Below are positions 17,747 through 24,970 of a stretch of 35,392 nucleotides of DNA, piece after piece (the first letter of the stretch is position 1; each line of letters opens with the position of its first letter). The notes under the pieces were generated by a model. It worked only from the letters and a program-made list of their open reading frames with translations, was not told where the DNA came from and did not search any database. Source of the DNA: a bacterium (lineage in GTDB: Bacteria; Planctomycetota; UBA8108; UBA1146); the NCBI GenBank assembly GCA_029976805.1, contig JAPOLY010000025.1:1-35392 (forward strand), given 5' to 3'. The position numbers and the translations under genes were made by a program.

Positions 17747-18373
17747 ATGAAAATGTTCAAAATCGAGGAATGGGAAACCATTGCCCAAATCAGTCCAGAG
17801 AGTGTGGAGGACGGCTTCTCCGAAGAGGTTTTGCCTCATATTCACTCACTCCGGGCTTTTGCCATCTCCCTGACCGGAGATCGCAATCGCGCCGAGGATC
17901 TGGTTCAGGATACGCTTCTGAGGGCTTTGAAGGCGTTTGACTCCTTCTCCCGCGGAACCGACTGCCGATCCTGGCTCTTCCGAATCTGCAAAAACCGCTT
18001 CTATGATCTCTGCCGCCGCAAAATGCGCCGTCCGACCCACGAGGATGTGGACTTGAGCCAGCCGATGGCACCCGAGAGATCGTGGGAAGTGCAAAAGGAA
18101 CTGCAGAGAATCGAAAATGGTGCTGATCCGAGCCTCGAGTTGGTGGGAGATCAGGTCCGTGACGCGATTCGCCAGCTTCCTGCGGAATTCCGTATTCCGT
18201 TACTCAAGTGTGACCTCGACGGCATGGCCTATCATGAAATTGCACGCGAATTGCAGCTTCCCCTGGGCACGGTGAGATCTCGTATCTCAAGAGCCAGAAA
18301 GAAGTTGCGCATTGCATTGCAAGAGTATGCCGAGTCCTGTGGATTCGCAGAGCCGAGTTTGACTGCGGCCTGA
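17747..18373 (+). CDS. ECF-type RNA polymerase sigma factor (RpoE-like)
   Basis: A 208-residue sigma-70-family protein. Region 2 is clear: HSLRAFAISLTGDRNRAEDLVQD, then TLLRALKAFDSF and SWLFRICKNRFYDLCRR. Region 4 is LPAEFRIPLLKCDLDGMAYHEIARELQLPLGTVRSRISRARKKL (seen as a helix-turn-helix after a linker). The start is ATG at 17747, with ATG 17753 as a close alternative; GAGGGGG lies about 10 bases upstream. No anti-sigma factor follows. A sigma-54 promoter precedes the gene and a strong terminator comes right after it, so it is a single-gene unit whose level is probably set by a sigma-54 activator. Confidence 0.9.
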   Translation: MKMFKIEEWETIAQISPESVEDGFSEEVLPHIHSLRAFAISLTGDRNRAEDLVQDTLLRALKAFDSFSRGTDCRSWLFRICKNRFYDLCRRKMRRPTHEDVDLSQPMAPERSWEVQKELQRIENGADPSLELVGDQVRDAIRQLPAEFRIPLLKCDLDGMAYHEIARELQLPLGTVRSRISRARKKLRIALQEYAESCGFAEPSLTAA

Positions 18374-18404
18374 GCCCTACTCAAAGAGCCCAAAACCATC
18401 CCTG

Positions 18405-18445
18405 GCACCCCTCCCGGTCTGAGATCGGGAGGGGTGCTTCATTTT
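18405..18445 (+). terminator. Rho-independent terminator of the ECF sigma gene
   Basis: The stem 18405-18416 (GCACCCCTCCCG) pairs over 12 perfect base pairs with 18426-18437 around a nine-base loop, and the T-rich tail TTCATTTT follows. It ends the sigma-factor transcript 32 bases after the stop codon and separates it from the selenoprotein gene. Confidence 0.88.
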
Positions 18446-18624
18446 GAGGCAATGCCTGATATGCGTCATTATAGAGCATTAATTGTTGCATTGTTTTGAA
18501 GCATTTGAGGGAGGTGGGCGGGGAGGGTTTGGGGTTGTGAGACTCTCCCGTTATCTTTTTTGAGGAGGTCCCACGACGGATTCAGGGGAACCTCTCCAAG
18601 GAACATCTTTTTTGAAAGAAGTCC
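18446..18624 (+). promoter_or_regulatory. Upstream region of the selenoprotein gene with a G-quadruplex motif
   Basis: No gene. The segment has an AT-rich part (CATTATAG near 18470) that may hold a promoter, but no clear -35/-10 pair. Five G-runs between 18509 and 18534 (GGG, GGG, GGGG, GGG, GGGG with loops of 1-4 bases) satisfy the G-quadruplex pattern on the coding strand. ATCTTTTTTGA occurs twice, at 18553 and 18605, 52 bases apart, the second just before the ATG. Confidence 0.4.
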
Positions 18625-19626
18625 ATGACCACACCTTTCACCCTCCGGGCCGGTCGCTGGCTCACCGTCTTCCTCGTGTTGTGGCTGGGCGGTCCACAGA
18701 CGGCCACAGCTCTCGACGAAACCCTCGAGCAAAACTATTCGGAGAAACTGAAGAAGCCTTTTGTCAGCGCCATCCCCTGGGAGAGCAGTCTGGAAAAGGC
18801 AAAGCAGCAGTCGGCGGAAAAGAATCTGCCGATCATTGCATACTTCACACGTTCCTACGCTCCATGACCGCCGTGTGAATACATGGAGGGGGGCCCCCTC
18901 CTGTCCGACTGGTGGAAAAAATCGACAAAGCGTTTCGTTCCCTACCTGAACATCAGTGCCCGACTTCCGGAAAAACCGGATCAGCAGATGATGACTCAAT
19001 ATGGTCTGCGTGGATTCCCCACTTTCCTCATTCTTGATTCGGAAGGTCAGATCCTCTTTGGCAAGGAGCCCTATTGGCGCCCTGACTCACCGGAGAACCT
19101 GGAAGCGGGTCTGGCGGAAGTGGAAACCATTTTCCGTTTGAAGAAACGCGTTACCGAGAACCCACAAGACCAGTTAGCCAAAGCCCATCTGACCCTGATT
19201 CTCGGATTGTTGAATCCGGACCAGTCTTCTGTGGCCGAGATGGAAGCCGCCTGCAAGGTCGAGGGAGTCCCCGCAGAAGTGGTGGGGCGTTGGCTCAGAG
19301 AGCGTTCGCGCATTCGTTTCCTGGAGGCTTTCGGCCCCTACCGGAATGCATTTTCCACCGGGGCAGAGAAAGAGGAGTTGGCACGACTGCGGAAGGCAGC
19401 GACGACACGGGCTTTCACCATGGTTCGTGATGGTGAATCCATCGGAGAGGACGACCCGGATTTTCGAGCATTCTGGGTGCTTGCCTTTGATGGAGCGATG
19501 GAGGCAAAAGATCGTCGTGTCGCAACTCGATGTTTGAAAACCTACACCGATGTTTTTGGTGTTGCCGATCGTTTCGTCAAAGGAATGAAAGAACGACTCG
19601 AGCAGCTTCCCGTTCAGGTGGAGTGA
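18625..19626 (+). CDS. Predicted thioredoxin-fold selenoprotein (Sec at in-frame TGA 18865-18867)
   Basis: Read through TGA 18865-18867, this is one 333-residue exported protein. Residues 1-30 are a signal peptide (RAGRWLTVFLVLWLGGP). Then comes a Thioredoxin_7-like domain: a helix (WESSLEKAKQQSAEKNLP), strand IIAYFTR, the active site Y-A-P-U-P-P-C-E-Y-M with Sec81 and Cys84, and the cis-proline strand GFPTFLILDSEG about 55 residues later. The fold therefore lies on both sides of the TGA, and Sec takes the place of the nucleophilic Cys of CxxC. The last ~190 residues are helical. A SECIS-like hairpin with a bulged U follows the TGA, and selB is in the window. It is probably a periplasmic thiol/disulfide or peroxide-linked oxidoreductase; the substrate is unknown. 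The alternative is a nonsense mutation. The 3' end overlaps convergent blh by 13 bases. Confidence 0.85.
18881..18904 (+). promoter_or_regulatory. Bacterial SECIS-like hairpin in the selenoprotein mRNA
   Basis: Directly downstream of the TGA the mRNA can fold into a stem-loop. ACA 18881-18883 pairs with UGU 18902-18904, U18884 is bulged, GGAGGG 18885-18890 pairs with CCCUCC 18896-18901, and the apical loop is GGGCC (18891-18895). The loop begins 23 bases after the TGA and opens with GG. Known bacterial SECIS elements have a loop some 16-37 bases after UGA, a G among the first loop bases and, in E. coli fdhF, a bulged U in the stem. All three fit. Confidence 0.75.
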
Positions 19627-20408
19627 CCGGAGTCAGGTTTTCCCAGGGGAACCCACCCGTCGATCAGGATCATATGAGGAACGGTCAGGGCAGCGAGTCC
19701 GATGAATACGGATCCTGTGAGCCCCTGGAGCCACTGGGCCTCGTCGAGCATGGCTCCTCCCAGCAGGATCATGAGAATGGGAACTCCGGACAGGATTGCG
19801 AACTCGATGATTTCCTTTTTCCCGAACCGATTTCGCGAGAGGTATTGGAATGACTGCTGGAAGTGCCTCATCGAGTGAAGTCCACAGAAGTACAGGGCGA
19901 AACTGTATATTGGATCTGCGAACCAGAAAAACAGGCTGAGCCCTCCCAGCTCAAGAACCTCACGATTGCAGAATTCTTTGCGGATGACTTTCAGCAGAAG
20001 CAAAGCGGCCCACGGCCAAATCAGGATCTGCGCCCATTGAACAAAGGGTGTCTCATTTTGCAGGGCTACCAGGCGAAAGAGTGGGGAGACGGCTTCCGGT
20101 TGCAAAGCCGGAAGCACGATCGGGATCATCGATCCATGCACCAGTCGACTGAGCCAGCGGTCATCACCATATCCACGTGCGTCAGCGCCACCAAAGTGCC
20201 ACAGCGAGATCAGCAGGAAGATGGCCAGTGAAACCACAGGTGCCTGAAACCAGACGGCTACCACTGCAACGCACAGCAAAACATAACTGCTGTAAAACCA
20301 GATCGAACTGCGGGAGCCGGAAACCTTGCGGATGAGGATTGCGTCCAGAGCGCCGTGGGGGATTCCTACCAACAGAATCGCAAGCAGTGGAATCCACAGG
20401 AGATTCAT
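19614..20408 (-). CDS. blh: Beta-carotene 15,15'-dioxygenase, Brp/Blh family (retinal formation)
   Basis: An integral membrane enzyme of 264 residues that cleaves beta-carotene into two retinal molecules, the rhodopsin chromophore. Seven or so hydrophobic segments are visible. The family's iron-ligand His motifs are GIPHGALD near residue 20, WHFGGAD near 75, FCGLHSMRHF in the middle and TVPHMILID near the C-terminus. The ATG at 20408 overlaps the crtY stop as ATGA; the longer frame to 20456 would overlap crtY further and adds no family sequence. It is the last gene of the operon and its end overlaps the convergent selenoprotein gene by 13 bases. Confidence 0.92.
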   Translation of the reverse strand: MNLLWIPLLAILLVGIPHGALDAILIRKVSGSRSSIWFYSSYVLLCVAVVAVWFQAPVVSLAIFLLISLWHFGGADARGYGDDRWLSRLVHGSMIPIVLPALQPEAVSPLFRLVALQNETPFVQWAQILIWPWAALLLLKVIRKEFCNREVLELGGLSLFFWFADPIYSFALYFCGLHSMRHFQQSFQYLSRNRFGKKEIIEFAILSGVPILMILLGGAMLDEAQWLQGLTGSVFIGLAALTVPHMILIDGWVPLGKPDSGHST

Positions 20409-21499
20409 TGCCACCCCAATGCAGCACTGATCATAGGAGCCTTGGGAAGTCCCCAAATCAGAGACCAGCGGGTCCGTGCTTTCGAATGTCCCGTCATGAA
20501 CTCGGTAAAGTCCTGACCATCCAGAGCACCAGGAACCGCCATCATCGCTTCGATGGCCTGCTCAGGCCGTTGGCGAATCAGGCGCAGCATCACCTCATCC
20601 ATCCACTTTTCCATGGGAAGACATGAATCGGGAATACACAGATCCACAGATTCAAAAACCTGTTCAGCAATTTTTTGACTTTGGATCAGGTTTTGGGCAA
20701 AGGCGTAACCGGAGGAGGCCCGCAAAGTCCCCGATCTCAAGCCGATGGATTTGATTCGCTCTCCCTGCGAAGACGAGCCTGAGTGGAGAGGGATCTGCCC
20801 TGACTCTTCCTCAAGAACTTCATAGTCTTCGCCCCAGACCTGGAGGTAGTCGTGAATTCTGCGTCGGTACCAGTTTTCTTCACGAGTCGCCGGGCTGTAA
20901 CAGGTGCTTTCGATCAATGCTCTGGTTCGACTGACCGGCAGAACATAGATGAAGTGAAAGGGTTCTTCAGGACGGGGACGGAAGTCCATCAAGGTGGCTG
21001 TTTCCGGATCGAAGACAGGAGACGACATTTCAACCCAACGCCCCAGAAAATGCTGTTGCAAAGTATTCGTCGGAAACGTGGGTGGTCTGCTGTCGAATAC
21101 CAGATCGAAACCTTCTTCACGCTCCCCGGTTTTGACGATGGCTTCTCGGGGATTTTCACAGAGAGAGATCACGGATTCGCGAATGATCCTGGCAGAGTCA
21201 CGCAGATTTTTTTCACAGGATTGAATGAAGTCCCTGCTATTGACAACCGAGTAGGGGGATTGTGGAACGTCAACTTGGCGTCTTTTTTCTTCGTGAACAA
21301 AAGCCAGGGTTTCCCAACAATGTTGACGACAGTTGCGGGCAACCTCAAACGTCGGGCTACCGTCATCCCAGAATCCCCAAAGATGGTTTTTTCTGGAGAG
21401 AGTTGGCTCGAAGATGGAGATTTCCAACTCCTCTTTGGCAGAGAGGAAGCTGGCGAGGGAAGCTCCTGATGCCCCCATTCCGATGATCGCAATCTTCAT
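20405..21499 (-). CDS. crtY: Lycopene beta-cyclase, CrtY type
   Basis: A 364-residue flavoprotein that converts the two ends of lycopene to beta rings, giving beta-carotene. It has an N-terminal dinucleotide fold (IIGMGASGASLASFL), the middle QQHFLGRWVE and ATLMDFRP segments, FHFIYVLPVSRTRALIESTCYS, and the C-terminal GLRSGTLRASSGYAF, all in the order of CrtY-type cyclases. The first ATG at 21499 overlaps the crtB stop as ATGA. Its product feeds the Blh enzyme encoded directly downstream. The unrelated CrtYcd and CruA families are not a better match. Confidence 0.9.
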   Translation of the reverse strand: MKIAIIGMGASGASLASFLSAKEELEISIFEPTLSRKNHLWGFWDDGSPTFEVARNCRQHCWETLAFVHEEKRRQVDVPQSPYSVVNSRDFIQSCEKNLRDSARIIRESVISLCENPREAIVKTGEREEGFDLVFDSRPPTFPTNTLQQHFLGRWVEMSSPVFDPETATLMDFRPRPEEPFHFIYVLPVSRTRALIESTCYSPATREENWYRRRIHDYLQVWGEDYEVLEEESGQIPLHSGSSSQGERIKSIGLRSGTLRASSGYAFAQNLIQSQKIAEQVFESVDLCIPDSCLPMEKWMDEVMLRLIRQRPEQAIEAMMAVPGALDGQDFTEFMTGHSKARTRWSLIWGLPKAPMISAALGWQ

Positions 21500-22407
21500 G
21501 GGGTCGCTTTCAGCAAGGCGTATTGCATGAGTTCACCGGGAAGATCCGGTGACTCGTTCGCCTGTTGAGTCAGGAGATCGTCTCCCTGTGTCAGGGCCGC
21601 AAGTGTGAGATTCAGTTTGCGTGAAGAAGTGACCACGCTGCGGCCCTCCCACCAGTTCACTTTACCCTCAAGAATCTGGGTGCCGATCTCCCTGTAAACC
21701 ACTGCGGCGGTGCGAATGGAGAGACGAGCCCTGAAAGGGAGTGAGGGAAATCCCTCCGCTCCACTGCGATAGAACTGATCGGCTCTTTGAAGCAGTTTTC
21801 TTTGGGCTTCAGTGATGAGCTTGCGAATTCGGGGATCGTGACTTTGGTCGGCGATTTCTGCGGCAGTCAGACCATTTATCCAATCTGCCGGAAGATAAAC
21901 TCTGCCCATTCGAGCATCCTCGAGAACGTCTCTGCAAATGTTGGTCATTTGCATGGCGATTCCCAGATCGAGTGCATTCTTTCGGGCAGCCCTATCCTTG
22001 ACGTCGAGAACACCGGACATCATTAGGCCTACAGTGCCGGCAACCTGATAGCAGTATTTGAGGAGTTCTTTCTCGTCTTTCAGTCGAACCTGTCTCTGAT
22101 CAGCGATCAGGCCATCCAGAAGGTGCCGGAGGGGATCCAGGTCCACACCCTGATCTTTCAGTATTTGGTAATGGGAAAAGGCGGGATCATGGATGGGATA
22201 ACAATTTTTTTGAAGAGCCGTGTGTAACTGCTGGAGGTTTTCTTGTCGCTTCGGTGACGGCTCGTCTGCCAGATCGTCCAAATGTCTGCAAAGGGCGTAG
22301 AGCCGCGTCGCAAGCGAGGACGCTCTTCGTCCCAGGAACGCGGAAGCCCATGAAAAGGTACGCCCGTGTTCACGAAGGATTTTTTGAGCTTCGCCGGAAT
22401 CAGACAT
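21496..22407 (-). CDS. crtB: Phytoene synthase
   Basis: A 303-residue squalene/phytoene synthase family enzyme that joins two GGPP molecules head to head into phytoene. Both Asp-rich motifs are visible: LCRHLDDLADEP near residue 45 and NICRDVLEDARMGRVYLP near 155-170. The N-terminal HGRTFSWASAFL segment is also typical. The ATG at 22407 lies within the crtI 3' end (8-base overlap) and the stop overlaps the crtY start, so translation is coupled on both sides. Confidence 0.95.
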   Translation of the reverse strand: MSDSGEAQKILREHGRTFSWASAFLGRRASSLATRLYALCRHLDDLADEPSPKRQENLQQLHTALQKNCYPIHDPAFSHYQILKDQGVDLDPLRHLLDGLIADQRQVRLKDEKELLKYCYQVAGTVGLMMSGVLDVKDRAARKNALDLGIAMQMTNICRDVLEDARMGRVYLPADWINGLTAAEIADQSHDPRIRKLITEAQRKLLQRADQFYRSGAEGFPSLPFRARLSIRTAAVVYREIGTQILEGKVNWWEGRSVVTSSRKLNLTLAALTQGDDLLTQQANESPDLPGELMQYALLKATP

Positions 22408-23914
22408 GAATCTTTTTCGCGACAGATGGAATCATGGAATCCACCACTTTGGCTGAACTGACCACGCCCGGAAGACCTGCACCCGGATGGGTTCCGGCAC
22501 CGACGAAGAACAGATTCTCAACATGAGCATCGCGGTTGGGATATCTGAAAGAGGCCGATTGCGAGAGCACTGGGGCAATGGAAAAACCGGCACCATGTGC
22601 AGAGCGGTAGTCCTTTTTGAACTCCTTTGGAGTCATCCAGAAGTCCTCAACAATGGTGTTCTCGAGGTCGGGCAACAGTGTGTCAGAGAGTGAGGCCACG
22701 ATTCGATCACGCAGATTTTTTCCCTCCACTGACCAATCGACATTTTTGGCTCTCAAATTGGGAACCGGGCACAGAACATAGAAACTGTCGCAGCCTTCCG
22801 GTGCAAAACTGGGATCGGTTGCAGTCGGTCTGTGAACATAAAGGGAGAAGTCGGGGGGGAGTTTGTCCTCTGCGAAGATCTCGGCAAGAAGCCCCTTGAA
22901 CCTTTCACCCATCCAAATTGTGTGGTGGGCGACGTCTTCATATTTTCGGCGGGTACCGAAATAAAGGACGTAGAGCCCCATCGAGTACTGAACCAGAGAA
23001 TCGTGTTGCAGTCGAAGTGGGGCCTTGAAGTGCCTGGGCATGATCTCTTTGTAAAAGACTGGCGGATCGCAGTTGGCGACCACCAGGTCTGCCTCGAGAA
23101 CTTCTCCACAGGCCAGTTGGACGCCCGTGGCTCGCTGACCTTCAGTGATGAGTTTTTCGACATCGGTCCCGTACCTGAAGTTGATCTGATTTCTTTCACC
23201 GAGACGAACCAACTCATCGACCAGTTTGCCGGTGCCACCCATGGTGAAGTGAACTCCCCATTCACGCTCAAGATAATGAATCAACGCGTAGATGGAGCTG
23301 GTAGTGAAGGGGTTGCCACCGACAAGCAAGGGGTGAATCGAAAATGCGCGACGAATCTTGGGATGCTTAAGGAATTTGCCTACGAAGTTCCAGACACTGC
23401 GATCCGCACGCAACTTCAATAGCTGGGGGATTTGCCGAACCATGTCGGACAGATTGAGAAAAGGTTTGTCCGAAAGTTTCGTAAATCCCACATCGAAGAT
23501 CTTCTTGGAAGCAGAGATCAATTCTTCATAACGCTGAGAGTCCTCAGGAGAGAAACGGGCGATCTCCTGCTTCAGTCGTGTCAGATCCTCGCCATAATCG
23601 AATTCATCGCCGTCCTCAAAGTGAAAGCGATACCAGGGATCGACCGGAGTGAAGTCGACATGGTTTTCGCGGGATTCCCCGAAAAGTTCAAACAACTCAT
23701 CGAAGAGAAAAGGGGCAGTGATCACCGTTGGACCGGCGTCATGACGGAATCCACCTTTTTCAAAAACTTGCGCTCTGCCACCTGCGGCGGCCAATCTTTC
23801 CAAGACGGTGACCTGGTAGCCCTTGGCTCTTAAACGAAGTGCTGAAGCCAAGCCGCCAAAACCTGATCCGACGACGATGGCATGAGGATCCGAGTTGTTT
23901 TCAGGCAGGCTCAT
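22400..23914 (-). CDS. crtI: Phytoene desaturase, CrtI type
   Basis: A 504-residue FAD-dependent desaturase that takes phytoene to lycopene in one enzyme. The N-terminal FAD motif is VVGSGFGGLASALRLRAKGY, followed by LERLAAAGGRA and the family segment FRHDAGPTVITAPFLFDELF. The C-terminal FFVGAGTHPGAGLPGVV is the CrtI signature. The length is normal. The ATG at 23914 overlaps the crtE stop as ATGA. A crtI-type enzyme means that no separate ZDS or CrtISO is needed. Confidence 0.95.
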   Translation of the reverse strand: MSLPENNSDPHAIVVGSGFGGLASALRLRAKGYQVTVLERLAAAGGRAQVFEKGGFRHDAGPTVITAPFLFDELFELFGESRENHVDFTPVDPWYRFHFEDGDEFDYGEDLTRLKQEIARFSPEDSQRYEELISASKKIFDVGFTKLSDKPFLNLSDMVRQIPQLLKLRADRSVWNFVGKFLKHPKIRRAFSIHPLLVGGNPFTTSSIYALIHYLEREWGVHFTMGGTGKLVDELVRLGERNQINFRYGTDVEKLITEGQRATGVQLACGEVLEADLVVANCDPPVFYKEIMPRHFKAPLRLQHDSLVQYSMGLYVLYFGTRRKYEDVAHHTIWMGERFKGLLAEIFAEDKLPPDFSLYVHRPTATDPSFAPEGCDSFYVLCPVPNLRAKNVDWSVEGKNLRDRIVASLSDTLLPDLENTIVEDFWMTPKEFKKDYRSAHGAGFSIAPVLSQSASFRYPNRDAHVENLFFVGAGTHPGAGLPGVVSSAKVVDSMIPSVAKKIHV

Positions 23915-24894
23915 GCATATCTCCTTTGAGCCAAAGTTGTTCTCATTCGAATCGAATGCTTCAGGTATCGAACAAGGGGATCTATCGCTTCCTGAAGTTG
24001 TTGAGGAAGCTGATTCAGATCGGCTGTCGCTGCGGCGATGTGTTCATCGATCTTCAGTAAGCAATAAGGGATCGATTCATGCCCGGGTGGTTTGTGCCCG
24101 GAGGTTCGGGAATGGACCTTTGTCCTCTCCAGAGTCGCAATCATGACAGCATTGGGTGCGCTTCTGCGCAGGTCACCCAAGGGGTTTTCGTGTCCGTCAT
24201 CTCCCAGCACGCCTTCAACGTCATTGGCGATCTGGTATGCAACACCCAGTTCGGTGATGGCTTCTCTTGCGACAGAAATGTTGCTCTCAAGGTTGCCAAG
24301 GGTCAGTGGAGCAACCACCGGGAAGGTGATCAGGGGAGACGTCTTTTGACGAACTATCTCCAGATATTCAGACCAGTTATCGACGGGTTTGGTGGCAAAC
24401 TCTCTTGCCTGACCACGGGAAAGTGCGCAAAGAGTTTCAGCAAGTCTGGCTGAGATCTTCGCCCCTGCTGTGGGGTGATCGAGATGACTGATTAATTTGA
24501 AACTCAGGCCGATCAACCAATCTCCAAAACAGAGAGCGGTTTCACTGCCAAAAGCTTTCCAGACACATGCAGAACCCCGGCGTAGATCATCACGATCACA
24601 AATGTCGTCATGAACCAGGGAAGCATTGTGCAAGAGTTCCGTGGCCATAGCGATTTTTATTGTGTCATTGCGATCACACTTCGCAAATGCGGAGACCGAG
24701 ATCACCAGCTTTCCCCGGAGCAACTTTCCACCACTACGGAAGTGATGGCTGACCACATCCTCTAATGAGCTTCCGCGAGCTTCTCTTTTAACAAAGCTGT
24801 GCAAGAGATCGGGCAGGTGGTCGGACAGCAGTTGATCTGGATTGACATGCTGGAGGCGATCGAGTCTGTGTAAAAAATCTGTGACTTCTAACAT
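23911..24894 (-). CDS. crtE: Geranylgeranyl diphosphate synthase (crtE type)
   Basis: A 327-residue trans-isoprenyl diphosphate synthase that supplies GGPP to CrtB. The first Asp-rich motif is LVHDDICDRDDLRRG (DDxxD). At the second motif I read YQIANDVEGVLGDD, where the usual DDxxD has become NDxxG with a nearby Glu and DD; such variation occurs in some carotenoid-cluster homologues. The frame is open to 24948, but the ATG at 24894 follows TTGAGG by five bases and lies past the intercistronic hairpin. It is the first carotenoid gene after rhodopsin, on the same strand. Confidence 0.88.
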   Translation of the reverse strand: MLEVTDFLHRLDRLQHVNPDQLLSDHLPDLLHSFVKREARGSSLEDVVSHHFRSGGKLLRGKLVISVSAFAKCDRNDTIKIAMATELLHNASLVHDDICDRDDLRRGSACVWKAFGSETALCFGDWLIGLSFKLISHLDHPTAGAKISARLAETLCALSRGQAREFATKPVDNWSEYLEIVRQKTSPLITFPVVAPLTLGNLESNISVAREAITELGVAYQIANDVEGVLGDDGHENPLGDLRRSAPNAVMIATLERTKVHSRTSGHKPPGHESIPYCLLKIDEHIAAATADLNQLPQQLQEAIDPLVRYLKHSIRMRTTLAQRRYA

Positions 24895-24909
24895 GCAGAC
24901 CTCAAATCC

Positions 24910-24944
24910 GGCGGAAGCCGGCAGTCGAGCTGCCCGCTTCCGCC
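24910..24944 (-). promoter_or_regulatory. Strong intercistronic hairpin between rhodopsin and crtE
   Basis: GGCGGAAGC 24910-24918 pairs with GCTTCCGCC 24936-24944 (nine perfect pairs). After one C/C mismatch, GGCAG 24920-24924 pairs with CTGCC 24930-24934 around the loop TCGAG. No U-tract follows in either direction. It begins 27 bases after the rhodopsin stop and ends 16 bases before the crtE ATG. Such a structure can protect the 3' end of the upstream message or thin out transcription into the downstream genes. Confidence 0.6.
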
Positions 24945-24970
24945 TCAATCAACAAATCAGGAAATCGGGA

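Noticed and set aside
18403-18417. TGGCAC as a sigma-54 -24 element
   Set aside because: No TTGC at the required distance; the bases belong to the terminator stem.
18883-19626. A separate 247-residue gene starting at ATG 18883
   Set aside because: It begins in the middle of a thioredoxin fold, has no signal peptide and no ribosome-binding site of its own; read through the TGA it completes the domain begun at 18625.
18625-19626. Pseudogene caused by a nonsense mutation
   Set aside because: The TGA falls exactly on the catalytic Cys position, both flanks are intact and in frame, a SECIS-like hairpin follows and selB is present. It remains the fallback explanation.
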